A stretch of 64,000 bases of DNA, from contig NZ_AP022569.1 in assembly GCF_010727945.1 (NCBI RefSeq), positions 2,790,001 to 2,854,000 on the forward strand. Direction: 5' to 3'. Of this stretch, positions 1-7,760 are shown piece after piece (within the stretch, counting starts at the first letter, position 1; every line of letters starts with the position of its first letter). Source of the stretch: Mycobacterium cookii (GTDB lineage: Bacteria > Actinomycetota > Actinomycetes > Mycobacteriales > Mycobacteriaceae). Position numbers and translations under genes: made by a program. A model generated the notes under the pieces. That model saw only the letters and a program-made list of their open reading frames with translations. It was not told the DNA's origin and searched no databases.

Positions 1-998
1 AACACCGTCAGGTGATCCACCTGGTCGACGCAGGCGTCGACGATCTGCACGGCGGTACAACCGGCTCCGATGATCGCCACCCTCTTTCCCGCGAGATTCA
101 GCGACGAATCCCACAGCGCCGAGTGAACACTGATGCCCGCGAACGTTTCCCGGCCTTTGATGTCGGGCCAGCGCGGGCGGTTCAAGTAGCCTGTCGCGGT
201 CACCACCACGCTGGCGAAGCTGACACCGCGACGGCCGTCGGCGTCCACCGAATGGATCTGCCACTGCCTGCGGCCTTCGTCCCACCACAGTGCCTGCACC
301 TCGGTGCCGAACCGGGTGCACTCGCGCAGTTTGTGCTTGTCGGCCAACGTAACCAGATAACTTTGGTACTCCGCACCTGCGGGGTAGTAACTGCTCCAGT
401 CCGGATTGACCTCACGCGACAGTGAGTAGTACGCCGACGGCGTGTCCACCCCGATGCCCGGATAGGTTGTGGTGCACCATGTTCCACCTACCTCCGCGTT
501 TCGATCGAAGATCTGGTAGCGCACGCCTTCTTCGGCGGCCGCCAGCGCGAGGCTGATCCCGGCGATGCCCGCCCCGATGATGGCGATCTCCACGCTGTCC
601 GGGATCGGCACGGTGCGAGGCAGCGTCGGCTGCGACCGTTGGAAACCGCCCTGCTCGAGCAACAGATCCACCTGTTCGTCGTCGACCTTCGAACCCAGTG
701 CGATCGGCAGCAGTCGCGCGAAGAATTCGCGGTCGTCAGCAGGTGTCGCCTGGGCACGCCGCGGCGTGCCCAGTGCGTCGATGACGGCGTCGACCAACGC
801 CGCGGCCGTATCGGGATCGGTCGCACCGGCCCGCTCGGGCGGATCGGGGATGTATGAGATTTTCGCGGCGTACGCCTCGATCACAGCCGGGTCACCGGTG
901 AGCTGGGCCAGGACTGCCGTCAAAACTCCAGGGTCGGCCTGTCGCAGGTTTTCGCGCAGCTCATCGTGTTCGGGCGCGGCGGGCCCGCCCACCGGCAT
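1..998 (-). CDS. Baeyer-Villiger monooxygenase, 3' end cut by window edge
   Basis: Flavin- and NADPH-dependent monooxygenase that would insert oxygen next to a ketone to give an ester or lactone. Reading leftwards, an N-terminal extension of about 130 residues precedes an FAD Rossmann motif (GAGIAG, residues 142-147). The type I BVMO fingerprint FxGxxxHxxxWD follows as FAGISVHSALWD at about 286-297, then a second Rossmann motif (IIGAG) near the window edge. The C-terminus lies outside the window. The ATG at 998 was chosen because an AGGGAA sits just before it; an in-frame GTG at 1019 is possible. It is divergent from a SnoaL/SDR/esterase operon, and an SDR (alcohol to ketone) plus an esterase are the usual partners of a BVMO. 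Family is clear; the substrate, perhaps a steroid or terpenoid ketone, is inferred from neighbours. Confidence 0.85.
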   Translation of the reverse strand, partial: MPVGGPAAPEHDELRENLRQADPGVLTAVLAQLTGDPAVIEAYAAKISYIPDPPERAGATDPDTAAALVDAVIDALGTPRRAQATPADDREFFARLLPIALGSKVDDEQVDLLLEQGGFQRSQPTLPRTVPIPDSVEIAIIGAGIAGISLALAAAEEGVRYQIFDRNAEVGGTWCTTTYPGIGVDTPSAYYSLSREVNPDWSSYYPAGAEYQSYLVTLADKHKLRECTRFGTEVQALWWDEGRRQWQIHSVDADGRRGVSFASVVVTATGYLNRPRWPDIKGRETFAGISVHSALWDSSLNLAGKRVAIIGAGCTAVQIVDACVDQVDHLTV

Positions 999-1120
999 CG
1001 ATTCCCTGGCTGCGGTCACGGTGACGAGTATCGAAGCCAATGGCCACCTCTGGCAGACGATGTTCCACTGACCGGGCGACCGGGCGATCGGCGAGACGAC
1101 AACGGAGTTGACTGGCCGGC

Positions 1121-1600
1121 ATGACCAACGACATCACACTGTCGGAACTGCAGGAATTCATCGCCGGCTTCTGGTACCACTACGACGAAGCGCTCTACGA
1201 CGATCTGGCCGCCAGCTTCGCTGAGGACGTGCACTATCTGACTCGAAGCGACACCGGAACCAGCCCGTTCGAGAACCTGATGTCCCCCGAGATCCACGGA
1301 CGCGACGCGGTGATGACGTGGCTGATGCAGCATCGCCAGGAAAGCCCCTACCCGTTACGACACCACGCCACCAACATCCACCGGACGGGCGCCGACGGCG
1401 CAATCACCAACGCCCACTTCTACATTCTCGTCAACCAGATCGCCAACTTCGTGCCGTTCGCGGTGTCCAGTGGTGTGGTCAGCGTGGGCGTTCGCCGCGG
1501 CCGGGACGGCTTGGAGTTCACCACGATGGACGTGGTGCTGGACACCCAGAATTCGGTCCCGCAGTCCGAGCTCACCGCTGACAGCGCCGCGGGGTCGTGA
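1121..1600 (+). CDS. SnoaL-like / NTF2-fold protein
   Basis: A 159-residue protein with the look of SnoaL_4 or ring-hydroxylating-dioxygenase beta-subunit-like cone folds: an N-terminal helix with an FWYHYDEALYDDL stretch, FAEDVHYL, a central REAVxxW-like segment (GRDAVMTWL) and a C-terminal beta sheet (SSGVVSVGVRRG). Such proteins are small isomerases, dehydratases or structural partners; no catalytic residue can be assigned from sequence alone. It is the first gene of a rightward operon whose members overlap by 1-4 nt, which points to a shared pathway with the SDR and esterase that follow. The ATG at 1121 is the only good start; the Shine-Dalgarno sequence is weak. Confidence 0.7.
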   Translation: MTNDITLSELQEFIAGFWYHYDEALYDDLAASFAEDVHYLTRSDTGTSPFENLMSPEIHGRDAVMTWLMQHRQESPYPLRHHATNIHRTGADGAITNAHFYILVNQIANFVPFAVSSGVVSVGVRRGRDGLEFTTMDVVLDTQNSVPQSELTADSAAGS

Positions 1601-2427
1601 ACGCGCGGCAGACCTTTTCCGGTGGCGTCGCCGTCATCACCGGGGCCGGTGCCGGTATCGGCGCGGGTATCGCCCGATACGCAAGTCGGTTGGGAATGAC
1701 CGTCGTACTGGCCGATGTCGATGCCGGCGCCATCGCTGCCCTGCGTGACGAGCTGTCCATGACGGGCGGTGTCGCCCTTGACGTGGCTTGCGACGTGCGC
1801 GATGTCGACGCCGTCCAAGATCTCGCCGACAAGACGTACCAGGACCTCGGCCCAGTGCGCCTGTTGGTCAACAACGCCGGCATCGAGCAGTTCGGCTATC
1901 TATGGGACACTCCGGTCGCCAATTGGCAACGCGTGGTGGATATCAACGTCAGCGGGGTTTTCCATGGCGTGCGCGCGTTCGTGCCGAAGATGATCGCCGC
2001 CGGCGAGCGTGCCTGGGTGTGGAACTTGTCGTCGGTCGGCGGGGTGGTGGCAATTCCGTTGCAGGCGCCCTACATCATGAGCAAGCACGCGGTACTGGCA
2101 CTGACCGAATGCCTCTATCTGGATCTTCAGGCCGCCGGCCATGGGGACCACATTCGCGCGCACGCCGTGCTGCCCGGCGCGGTCGAGTCGAACATCTTCG
2201 AATCGGCCGGCGGGGTCGACACCGGCGACGTCGCCGCCGCGGACGCGCAGCGCGAAGCGATGCTCCGCATCAAGGCCGAGGCGATGGACCCGCTGGCGGC
2301 CGCCGAGACGATTTTCGAGCAGGCCGCCGACGGCAAATTCTACCTGCTGACCCAGCAGTCGGTGGGTGCGGCGATGACTACTCGGGCCAAAACCCTTGCC
2401 GCACAACGCCCACCGACGCTCGTATGA
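1597..2427 (+). CDS. short-chain dehydrogenase/reductase
   Basis: Classical SDR of 276 residues using NAD(P)(H) to oxidise or reduce an alcohol/ketone. The cofactor motif TGAGAGIG is near residue 17, NNAGI near 92, and the catalytic YxxxK appears as YIMSK with a Ser (SSVGG) upstream. It starts with GTG at 1597 and overlaps the preceding stop as GTGA, and ends in an ATGA overlap with the esterase, so translation of the three genes is probably coupled. Next to a Baeyer-Villiger monooxygenase it could supply the ketone substrate. Substrate unknown. Confidence 0.85.
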   Translation: MNARQTFSGGVAVITGAGAGIGAGIARYASRLGMTVVLADVDAGAIAALRDELSMTGGVALDVACDVRDVDAVQDLADKTYQDLGPVRLLVNNAGIEQFGYLWDTPVANWQRVVDINVSGVFHGVRAFVPKMIAAGERAWVWNLSSVGGVVAIPLQAPYIMSKHAVLALTECLYLDLQAAGHGDHIRAHAVLPGAVESNIFESAGGVDTGDVAAADAQREAMLRIKAEAMDPLAAAETIFEQAADGKFYLLTQQSVGAAMTTRAKTLAAQRPPTLV

Positions 2428-3455
2428 GCACACCCGAGCTGGATTCGGACGCGGCCGCTCGGGTCGCCTCATTCGGTGATGTTGCCCCGATGCGCCGGCG
2501 TGGCCTAGCGGCGTTGCGCGCCGCGGTCGAATCCGCACCGCTACCCGACGACATGCCCGACATGGTTGACATCACTGAGACCGCGATCCCCGGCCTTACC
2601 GGCTCGATCGCGATCCGAATCTACCGCCCGACAAACGATCCCGGACAACCGGTGCTGGTGTACTTTCACGGCGGCGGACTCGTCATGGGTTCCAACCACT
2701 CGTTCGAGCCACTCGCCCGCATGCTGGCGGCGACATCGGGCGCCACCCTGGTGGCCGTCGACTATCGCTTGGCGCCTGAATATCCGCCGCCGGCACAGTT
2801 CGACGACGCCTTCGCCGCGACGGCGTGGGTGTCGCAGAACGCTGGCGGCCTCGGGCTCGACGCGGAGCGTCTCGCTGTCGTGGGTGACAGCGCAGGTGGT
2901 GCGCTGGCGGCCGGCGTCGCGTTGGCAGCGCGCGACCGCGGCGGCCCGGCGATCTGTGCACAGGTCCTGCTGTACCCGGGCCTGGATCGCGACATGACAG
3001 CGCCGTCGATCACCGCGCTGGCCGATGCACCGATGCTCACCCGCGATGACATCGAATACCTCCACGAGGTGGCCGACGGCGATGTCGGGCCGACTCATCA
3101 CCCGTATCTGGTTCCGGCCGATGCCGACGACATGTCCTGTCTGCCAACCGCGATCGTCGTGACCGCAGGCTGCGACCCGATCCGGGACTGGGGTGAGCGG
3201 TACGCGACCCGGCTGCGCGATGCCGGTGTACAAACCACCGCCACCCGCTATCCGGGGATGTACCACGGCTTTCTGATGCGGTCCGACGCGACGGCCAGAG
3301 GTCGGCTGGCCGTCGCCGAGGTCGGGGCGTTGCTCCGGGCAAAGTTCGCTCACCCGCTGGTATCCGCGTCCCGGTCACCGGACATCGGGCAACCGCGCCG
3401 CGGCGCTGCCGCAGACAATCTGACGACCGCGCAATCAGCAGAAGGGGGCCGTTGA
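2424..3455 (+). CDS. alpha/beta hydrolase, hormone-sensitive-lipase family esterase
   Basis: Serine esterase of 343 residues. The oxyanion motif HGGG (FHGGGLVMGS) and nucleophile elbow GDSAGG are those of the HSL/LipR family; the late Asp (GCDPIRD) and His (YPGMYHGF) complete the triad. The ATG at 2424 overlaps the upstream TGA (ATGA); an upstream extension of the same open frame is antisense-like noise and was discarded. The stop overlaps the next start by one base. In the neighbourhood of a BVMO, the plausible job is hydrolysis of the ester or lactone that the BVMO makes, an arrangement seen for MymA/LipR in M. tuberculosis; that role is inference. Confidence 0.85.
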   Translation: MSTPELDSDAAARVASFGDVAPMRRRGLAALRAAVESAPLPDDMPDMVDITETAIPGLTGSIAIRIYRPTNDPGQPVLVYFHGGGLVMGSNHSFEPLARMLAATSGATLVAVDYRLAPEYPPPAQFDDAFAATAWVSQNAGGLGLDAERLAVVGDSAGGALAAGVALAARDRGGPAICAQVLLYPGLDRDMTAPSITALADAPMLTRDDIEYLHEVADGDVGPTHHPYLVPADADDMSCLPTAIVVTAGCDPIRDWGERYATRLRDAGVQTTATRYPGMYHGFLMRSDATARGRLAVAEVGALLRAKFAHPLVSASRSPDIGQPRRGAAADNLTTAQSAEGGR

Positions 3456-4531
3456 TGCTCACCGATGAGCGACGAATGCAGCTTTCCGACGTGTTGCGTC
3501 CGGCGGCGCCGCCTCGCGAGATCGACAACGTCTATTCCGCCGACCAACGCGCGCGTCTGCTCGACATCGTCCATACCGGTGGCCCGTGGAAGTTGATCAT
3601 CGCGCAGCACTTCGCGTCGGCAGAGGAACTCATCGCGACGATGAGCGGGGTCTTCCCGGAGGGTTTCACGCCGTCGCTGGACCTCTTCCTCACGCCGACC
3701 TTCCGCGGCTATCTCGCCAACTACGGCGCGGTGCTCTATCCCCAACTACATGACTGCTTCTATAACCAGCGATTCGTGGACATGGCGAAGAGCTACTGGA
3801 ACGCCGATTACGCCAAGCCTCAGCTGATGCTGTTCAACATCAACGGTCCGTGCGCCAATCGCGATCCGGGGCATTTGGATTCGCCGAGCTTCCGCGGCGT
3901 GCGGCACGAGAACGCGCCGACGTGGCTCACCAGCGTCATGGGCAAGTCCGGGTTGTTCAGGGAGTATCTGATCAAGATGGCCCAGGTGATCACCTGGTTC
4001 TCGCTGGACGGCGGCAGCGGCTTCACCTATTGGCCTGACGGGCCGTTACGCCCACCCAACCGGGTTCTGCCCCCGATCAACAACCGCGGAGTCGTCGTAC
4101 AAAACGAGATGATGGTGCATCGCGGCGAGGCGAACGGCCCACTGGATCAACAGATCCCGGCCGGTTTGGCGTTCGACACCGTGTTCACCGGCGATCCCGA
4201 CGACAACGACTACTGGCTGCTGATGAACGGCGACCAGCAGATAGCGCGTCATCACACCGACGAGTTGCGGTTCCTGGTGCACTGGTCGGCTGAGGTCTTC
4301 GCGGACTACGACGAACTGAAGAAGAACATGGAAGGTTCCCACGATCTGAGCATCGAGCAGGCGATCGACACCCTGACCAAGGACGTCAACGCGCGGGGCA
4401 TCAAACTCGCGATACCCGATGACCCGCTGCACGACCCGGAGTTCATCGCGACCCTCAACGCAGCCTACGACCTCGGCGGCCCGTCAACCTATCCGGACGA
4501 AGCGCCGATCAGCGCATTCCAGCTGGCTTAA
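3455..4531 (+). CDS. uncharacterised protein, possible Fe(II)/2-oxoglutarate-type oxygenase
   Basis: Protein of 358 residues that I do not recognise. It has no signal peptide or membrane segment. A His-x-Asp (GHLDSP, H140/D142) is followed some 80 residues later by VHRGEANGP (H222), with beta-strand-like stretches GGSGFTYWP and RGVVVQNEMM between. This is the order of an HxD...H metal facial triad in a double-stranded beta helix, as in phytanoyl-CoA-dioxygenase-like enzymes, but I cannot place the 2-oxoglutarate-binding Arg with certainty. The ATG at 3455 has a strong Shine-Dalgarno (AGAAGGGGG) six bases upstream and overlaps the esterase stop as TGATG. It is the last gene of the operon starting at 1121. 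Confidence 0.6.
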   Translation: MLTDERRMQLSDVLRPAAPPREIDNVYSADQRARLLDIVHTGGPWKLIIAQHFASAEELIATMSGVFPEGFTPSLDLFLTPTFRGYLANYGAVLYPQLHDCFYNQRFVDMAKSYWNADYAKPQLMLFNINGPCANRDPGHLDSPSFRGVRHENAPTWLTSVMGKSGLFREYLIKMAQVITWFSLDGGSGFTYWPDGPLRPPNRVLPPINNRGVVVQNEMMVHRGEANGPLDQQIPAGLAFDTVFTGDPDDNDYWLLMNGDQQIARHHTDELRFLVHWSAEVFADYDELKKNMEGSHDLSIEQAIDTLTKDVNARGIKLAIPDDPLHDPEFIATLNAAYDLGGPSTYPDEAPISAFQLA

Positions 4532-4544
4532 ATCACGAAAAGCC
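4525..4544. terminator. weak stem-loop at convergent gene ends
   Basis: GGCTT at 4525-4529 pairs with AAGCC at 4540-4544 around a 10-base loop, across the junction of two convergent genes. There is no U-run, and the 5-bp stem is short, so this is at best a weak terminator. Confidence 0.25.
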
Positions 4545-4551
4545 CTATACA

Positions 4552-4818
4552 TCAAAGTGATTCATCCACGATCGGCACATTACCGTCGCGCACCGCGCCG
4601 GCAATCGACTCGGCCAGCGCGGAGCAAGCCATGAAGACCCCCTGTCGCTGAGCAGCGGGGTGTCGACGTTCGACGCAGCCGGCCGACGCCTCGGCATTCC
4701 ACTGCACACTGGTCTGATTCCAGCTGCTCTTCCGCGCCAACATCTGCCCGCCACAACGTCGGCAGGACACTGTCACCATCGGACAGTCCGATAGCCGGCT
4801 GTCAATCGGAACCGGCAT
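4552..4818 (-). CDS. small four-cysteine protein coupled to a KshA-like oxygenase
   Basis: Protein of 88 residues with cysteines C19 and C22 (CRRC), C48 and C65, preceded by an unconserved C12. It shares with the protein at 62222-62680 the pattern CRxC, a TxVQWNxEAS block, a third Cys and a fourth Cys 17-19 residues later, so the two are paralogues (the latter resembles Rv3527 of M. tuberculosis). The ATG at 4818 overlaps the stop of the Rieske oxygenase by one base (TGATG), so both are made from one message. The cysteines look like a zinc-ribbon or small iron-sulphur site. Function unknown; an accessory role for the oxygenase is inferred from the repeated pairing. Confidence 0.75.
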   Translation of the reverse strand: MPVPIDSRLSDCPMVTVSCRRCGGQMLARKSSWNQTSVQWNAEASAGCVERRHPAAQRQGVFMACSALAESIAGAVRDGNVPIVDESL

Positions 4819-5957
4819 CAGCCGGTTCCCGCCGGAGAGCTCAAAGCCAGGTTCGCCTCGACTACCTTCATCCACTCCTCACGTGGACTTGTGGTGTCGA
4901 GCTCGTGCTCGAACCGATCGACCATGTCCGCTGTCACATCGGCGACATCGACATAGAACTGCTCATACCAACGTCGAAGCTGGTACACGGGCCCGTCCTC
5001 TTCGCATAGCAGCGGATTGTCGACACGCGCCTTGTTCGTCCAGATCGCGACGTCCTGCTCGAATCCCATCTTGACGAAGTCGCCGAGAGCGACGGCGGTC
5101 TGCATTGCGAGCTCCTCGGACAGCACCTCGGACTTCTTCACGATGATGCCGTATTGCAAGACAAAGGAATTCGCGTCAATTGGATAGTGACAGTTGATCA
5201 GCACGGTTTCGTGGTCGGCATCCCCGTAGTGATAAGTGAGCTCATCGATCATGAACGAGGGGCCGTAGTAGGACGCGACCGATGTCGTGCCGAGTATTCG
5301 TGCGCCTTCGGTGTCACCGAGGTCGGGGCGGCCCGCGCTGTCCATGTACTGGGTCGCCACATGCCCTTCGAAGATGTTCTTGAAGTGTGTCGGCAACGAA
5401 CCGTGGATGTAGAAGAAGTGCGCCATATCCACCACGTTGTCGATGATTTCGCGGCAGTTGGTGTCGACGGTGGTGGTGTACCAATGCCAGTCGGTCCACT
5501 CGTCGCTGAGCGCACCCGCGATCCGCGGGATCGTCACGCCGGCCGGCGGGGGGTTGCCTTCGGGATCGTTCCACACAAACAACATGCCGTCCTGCTCCAA
5601 CGTGATCCACGTCGCGGTCCGAGCCAATTTCGGGACCCGCTTGCTGTAGGGCACCCTCTTGCAGCGGCCGTCACCGCCCCAGCGCCAATCGTGGAACGGA
5701 CAGGCGAGTTCGTTGCCCTTCACCTCGCCCTGGGACAGGTCGCCGCCCATGTGGCGGCAGTAGCCGTCGAGAACGCTGATGTTCCCGTCCCCGCTCCGGA
5801 AGACCACCAGCTTCCGTCCGAATGCATGGACGGCATGCGGCTTACCGTCGCCGAATGTCTCGACCAGCCCCAGGCAATGCCAGCCGCGAGCAAATCGGGA
5901 TGGCGTGGCCTCGGCCTCGATCCGTCGGACCTCGTCGGTGTTCGCCTGCAACGTCAT
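4818..5957 (-). CDS. KshA-like Rieske oxygenase (3-ketosteroid 9alpha-hydroxylase family)
   Basis: Oxygenase component of 379 residues that would use electrons from a KshB-type reductase to hydroxylate a steroid. The Rieske [2Fe-2S] ligands are visible as CRH (C67, H69) and CPFH (C86, H89). The mononuclear iron ligands are H180 and H185 (DMAHFFYIH) and D302 (QDVAIW). It is a clear paralogue of the kshA at 61074 with the same domain order and length. The ATG at 5957 is preferred to an in-frame TTG at 5972; no Shine-Dalgarno is visible and a 14-bp palindrome lies directly upstream. It is divergent from a KstD-family gene, the enzyme that together with KshA opens steroid ring B. A second KshA suggests a different steroid or bile-acid-like substrate. 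Confidence 0.9.
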   Translation of the reverse strand: MTLQANTDEVRRIEAEATPSRFARGWHCLGLVETFGDGKPHAVHAFGRKLVVFRSGDGNISVLDGYCRHMGGDLSQGEVKGNELACPFHDWRWGGDGRCKRVPYSKRVPKLARTATWITLEQDGMLFVWNDPEGNPPPAGVTIPRIAGALSDEWTDWHWYTTTVDTNCREIIDNVVDMAHFFYIHGSLPTHFKNIFEGHVATQYMDSAGRPDLGDTEGARILGTTSVASYYGPSFMIDELTYHYGDADHETVLINCHYPIDANSFVLQYGIIVKKSEVLSEELAMQTAVALGDFVKMGFEQDVAIWTNKARVDNPLLCEEDGPVYQLRRWYEQFYVDVADVTADMVDRFEHELDTTSPREEWMKVVEANLALSSPAGTG

Positions 5958-5961
5958 ATCG

Positions 5962-5975
5962 CCGTTGTACAACGG
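5962..5975. promoter_or_regulatory. perfect 14-bp palindrome between divergent Rieske and KstD-type genes
   Basis: CCGTTGTACAACGG is a perfect inverted repeat ending 4 bp before the Rieske ATG and 81 bp before the divergent flavoprotein start. It is unlike the KstR consensus. A TetR-type operator controlling both genes is a reasonable guess. Confidence 0.45.
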
Positions 5976-6056
5976 TTGGCGTCGATGTGGCGCTCGGTGT
6001 CCCGCTGGCAGGGAAAAGCGCTCGCCGCACCGATTCTGCGACCTAAGGTCAACGTT

Positions 6057-7760
6057 GTGACGTCAGCGCACCCCACCAGAATTTCGGCCGGTACAGCGGT
6101 GCAAGACCTGACCGTCGACCTTCTCGTCGTGGGTTCCGGGACGGGTATGGCAGCGGCGTTGACCGCCTACGAATGTGGGTTGACGGTGGTGATCGTAGAG
6201 AAGTCGTCCTATGTCGGCGGCTCGACCGCACGCTCGGGCGGCGCGTTGTGGTTACCGGCCAGCTCCATTCTCGAGGAGCAGGCCCCCGGCGACACCATGG
6301 AGCGAGCCGAAACCTATCTGCGGTCCGTGGTCGCCGGCAGCGCACCGGTCGATCGGTCGATCGGCTACCTCCGCAACGTCACGGCGACCGTCGAGATGCT
6401 GCGACGGACCACTCCGATCCGATTGAGCTGGGCCAGAGACTATTCCGACTATCACCCGGAGAAGCCAGGCGGCTCCGCCGGCGGACGGACCTGCGAATGC
6501 CGGCCGCTGAATTCCGCGATCCTCGGCGAGCACCTGACCCGTTTGCGGCCCGGGGTCATGGAAGTGAAGATCCCGATGCCCACCACCACCGCTGATTATC
6601 GCTGGATGAACTTGATGACCCGCGTTCCGCGCAAAGGGTTGCCGACGATCGCCAAGCGTTTGGCTCAGGGGGTGGGCGGACTACTGCTCGGCCGACGTTA
6701 CGTCGCGGGCGGACAGGCTCTGGCCGCCGGCCTGTTCGCCGGTGTCATCCGCGCGGGCATCCCGGTGTGGACCGACACCGAGTTGCAGCAGTTGACGACC
6801 GAGGGAGAGCGCGTCACCGGCGCCGTGCTGCGTCACGACGGACGCGAGGTCACCGTCACGGCGCGACGCGGAGTGGTGTTGGCGGCCGGCGGGTTCGATC
6901 ACAGCATGGGCATGCGGCGGAAGTTTCAGTCCGAATCCCTCGGCGAGCATCTCAGCCTCGGAGCCGAGACAAACACCGGTGACGCGATCCACGCCGCCCA
7001 AGACCTCGGCGCCGCAATCGATCTGATGGATCAGGCATGGTGGTTTCCGGCCGTCGCCCCCCTGCCCGGGGGAAGCCCATCGGTGTTGTTGGCCGAACGA
7101 TCGCTGCCGGGTTCCCTGATCGTCGACCACAGCGGATCCCGATTCGCGAACGAGGCAACGGATTACATGTCCTTCGGACAGCTCGTGCTGCAACGCGAAC
7201 GCTCGGGCCACCCGGTAGAGCCGATGTGGATTGTCTTCGACCAGAAATACCGCAACAGCTATGTCTTCGCCGGCGCGCTGTTTCCGCGCATGCCGCTACC
7301 GCGATCCTGGTACGCGGCAGGCATCGCCCATCGGTCTCATGATCTGGGCGAACTCGCCGAGAAGATGGGCGTGCCGGCGCCGGTGTTTCGTTCCACGGTA
7401 ACGCGTTTCAATGAGATGTCGCGGGCCGGATGCGACGCCGACTTCGACCGCGGCAGCAGCGCCTACGACCGTTACTACGGCGATCCCACCGTCACCCCGA
7501 ATCCGAGCCTCCGCGCCCTGGACAAAGGGCCCTTCTACGCGGTGAAGATGGTGCTCAGTGATCTGGGCACCTGTGGCGGCCTGCGGGCCGACGATCACGC
7601 GCGGGTACTGCGCGAAGACGGCAGCGTCATCGAGGGTTTGTACGGGATCGGGAACACCGCGGCCAACGCGTTCGGGAACACCTATCCCGGCGCCGGCGCG
7701 ACCATCGCCCAGGGATTGGTGTACGGCCACATCGCCGCCCGGCACGCCGCAAGCCTTTGA
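6057..7760 (+). CDS. 3-ketosteroid delta1-dehydrogenase family flavoprotein
   Basis: FAD enzyme of 567 residues in the KstD / fumarate-reductase-flavoprotein family, which introduces the C1-C2 double bond into 3-ketosteroids. Seen in the sequence: an N-terminal dinucleotide motif (GSGTG, residues 26-30), GGSTARSGG contacting FAD, YSDYHPE (position of an active-site Tyr in KstD enzymes), AYDRYYGDP, and a C-terminal NTYPGAGAT in which Tyr543 and Gly547 match the conserved catalytic Tyr and Gly of the family. GTG at 6057 was chosen; a much longer upstream open frame is antisense to the Rieske gene. It is divergent from the KshA-like gene and convergent with padR. It is a divergent paralogue, so the exact steroid substrate is uncertain. 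Confidence 0.85.
   Translation: MTSAHPTRISAGTAVQDLTVDLLVVGSGTGMAAALTAYECGLTVVIVEKSSYVGGSTARSGGALWLPASSILEEQAPGDTMERAETYLRSVVAGSAPVDRSIGYLRNVTATVEMLRRTTPIRLSWARDYSDYHPEKPGGSAGGRTCECRPLNSAILGEHLTRLRPGVMEVKIPMPTTTADYRWMNLMTRVPRKGLPTIAKRLAQGVGGLLLGRRYVAGGQALAAGLFAGVIRAGIPVWTDTELQQLTTEGERVTGAVLRHDGREVTVTARRGVVLAAGGFDHSMGMRRKFQSESLGEHLSLGAETNTGDAIHAAQDLGAAIDLMDQAWWFPAVAPLPGGSPSVLLAERSLPGSLIVDHSGSRFANEATDYMSFGQLVLQRERSGHPVEPMWIVFDQKYRNSYVFAGALFPRMPLPRSWYAAGIAHRSHDLGELAEKMGVPAPVFRSTVTRFNEMSRAGCDADFDRGSSAYDRYYGDPTVTPNPSLRALDKGPFYAVKMVLSDLGTCGGLRADDHARVLREDGSVIEGLYGIGNTAANAFGNTYPGAGATIAQGLVYGHIAARHAASL

Noticed and set aside
1788..2423. Arg-rich open frame upstream of the esterase
   Set aside because: It lies in another frame of the SDR gene and has low-complexity Arg/Gly sequence; the esterase starts at ATG 2424.
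5969..5982. TACAACGGTTGGCG as a KstR box
   Set aside because: The spacing between AAC and GTT is one base too short; the palindrome at 5962-5975 is a better description.
5154..6056. Long plus-strand open frame joined to the KstD-type gene
   Set aside because: It is antisense to the Rieske oxygenase, which carries intact iron-sulphur and iron ligands; the KstD family start fits GTG 6057.
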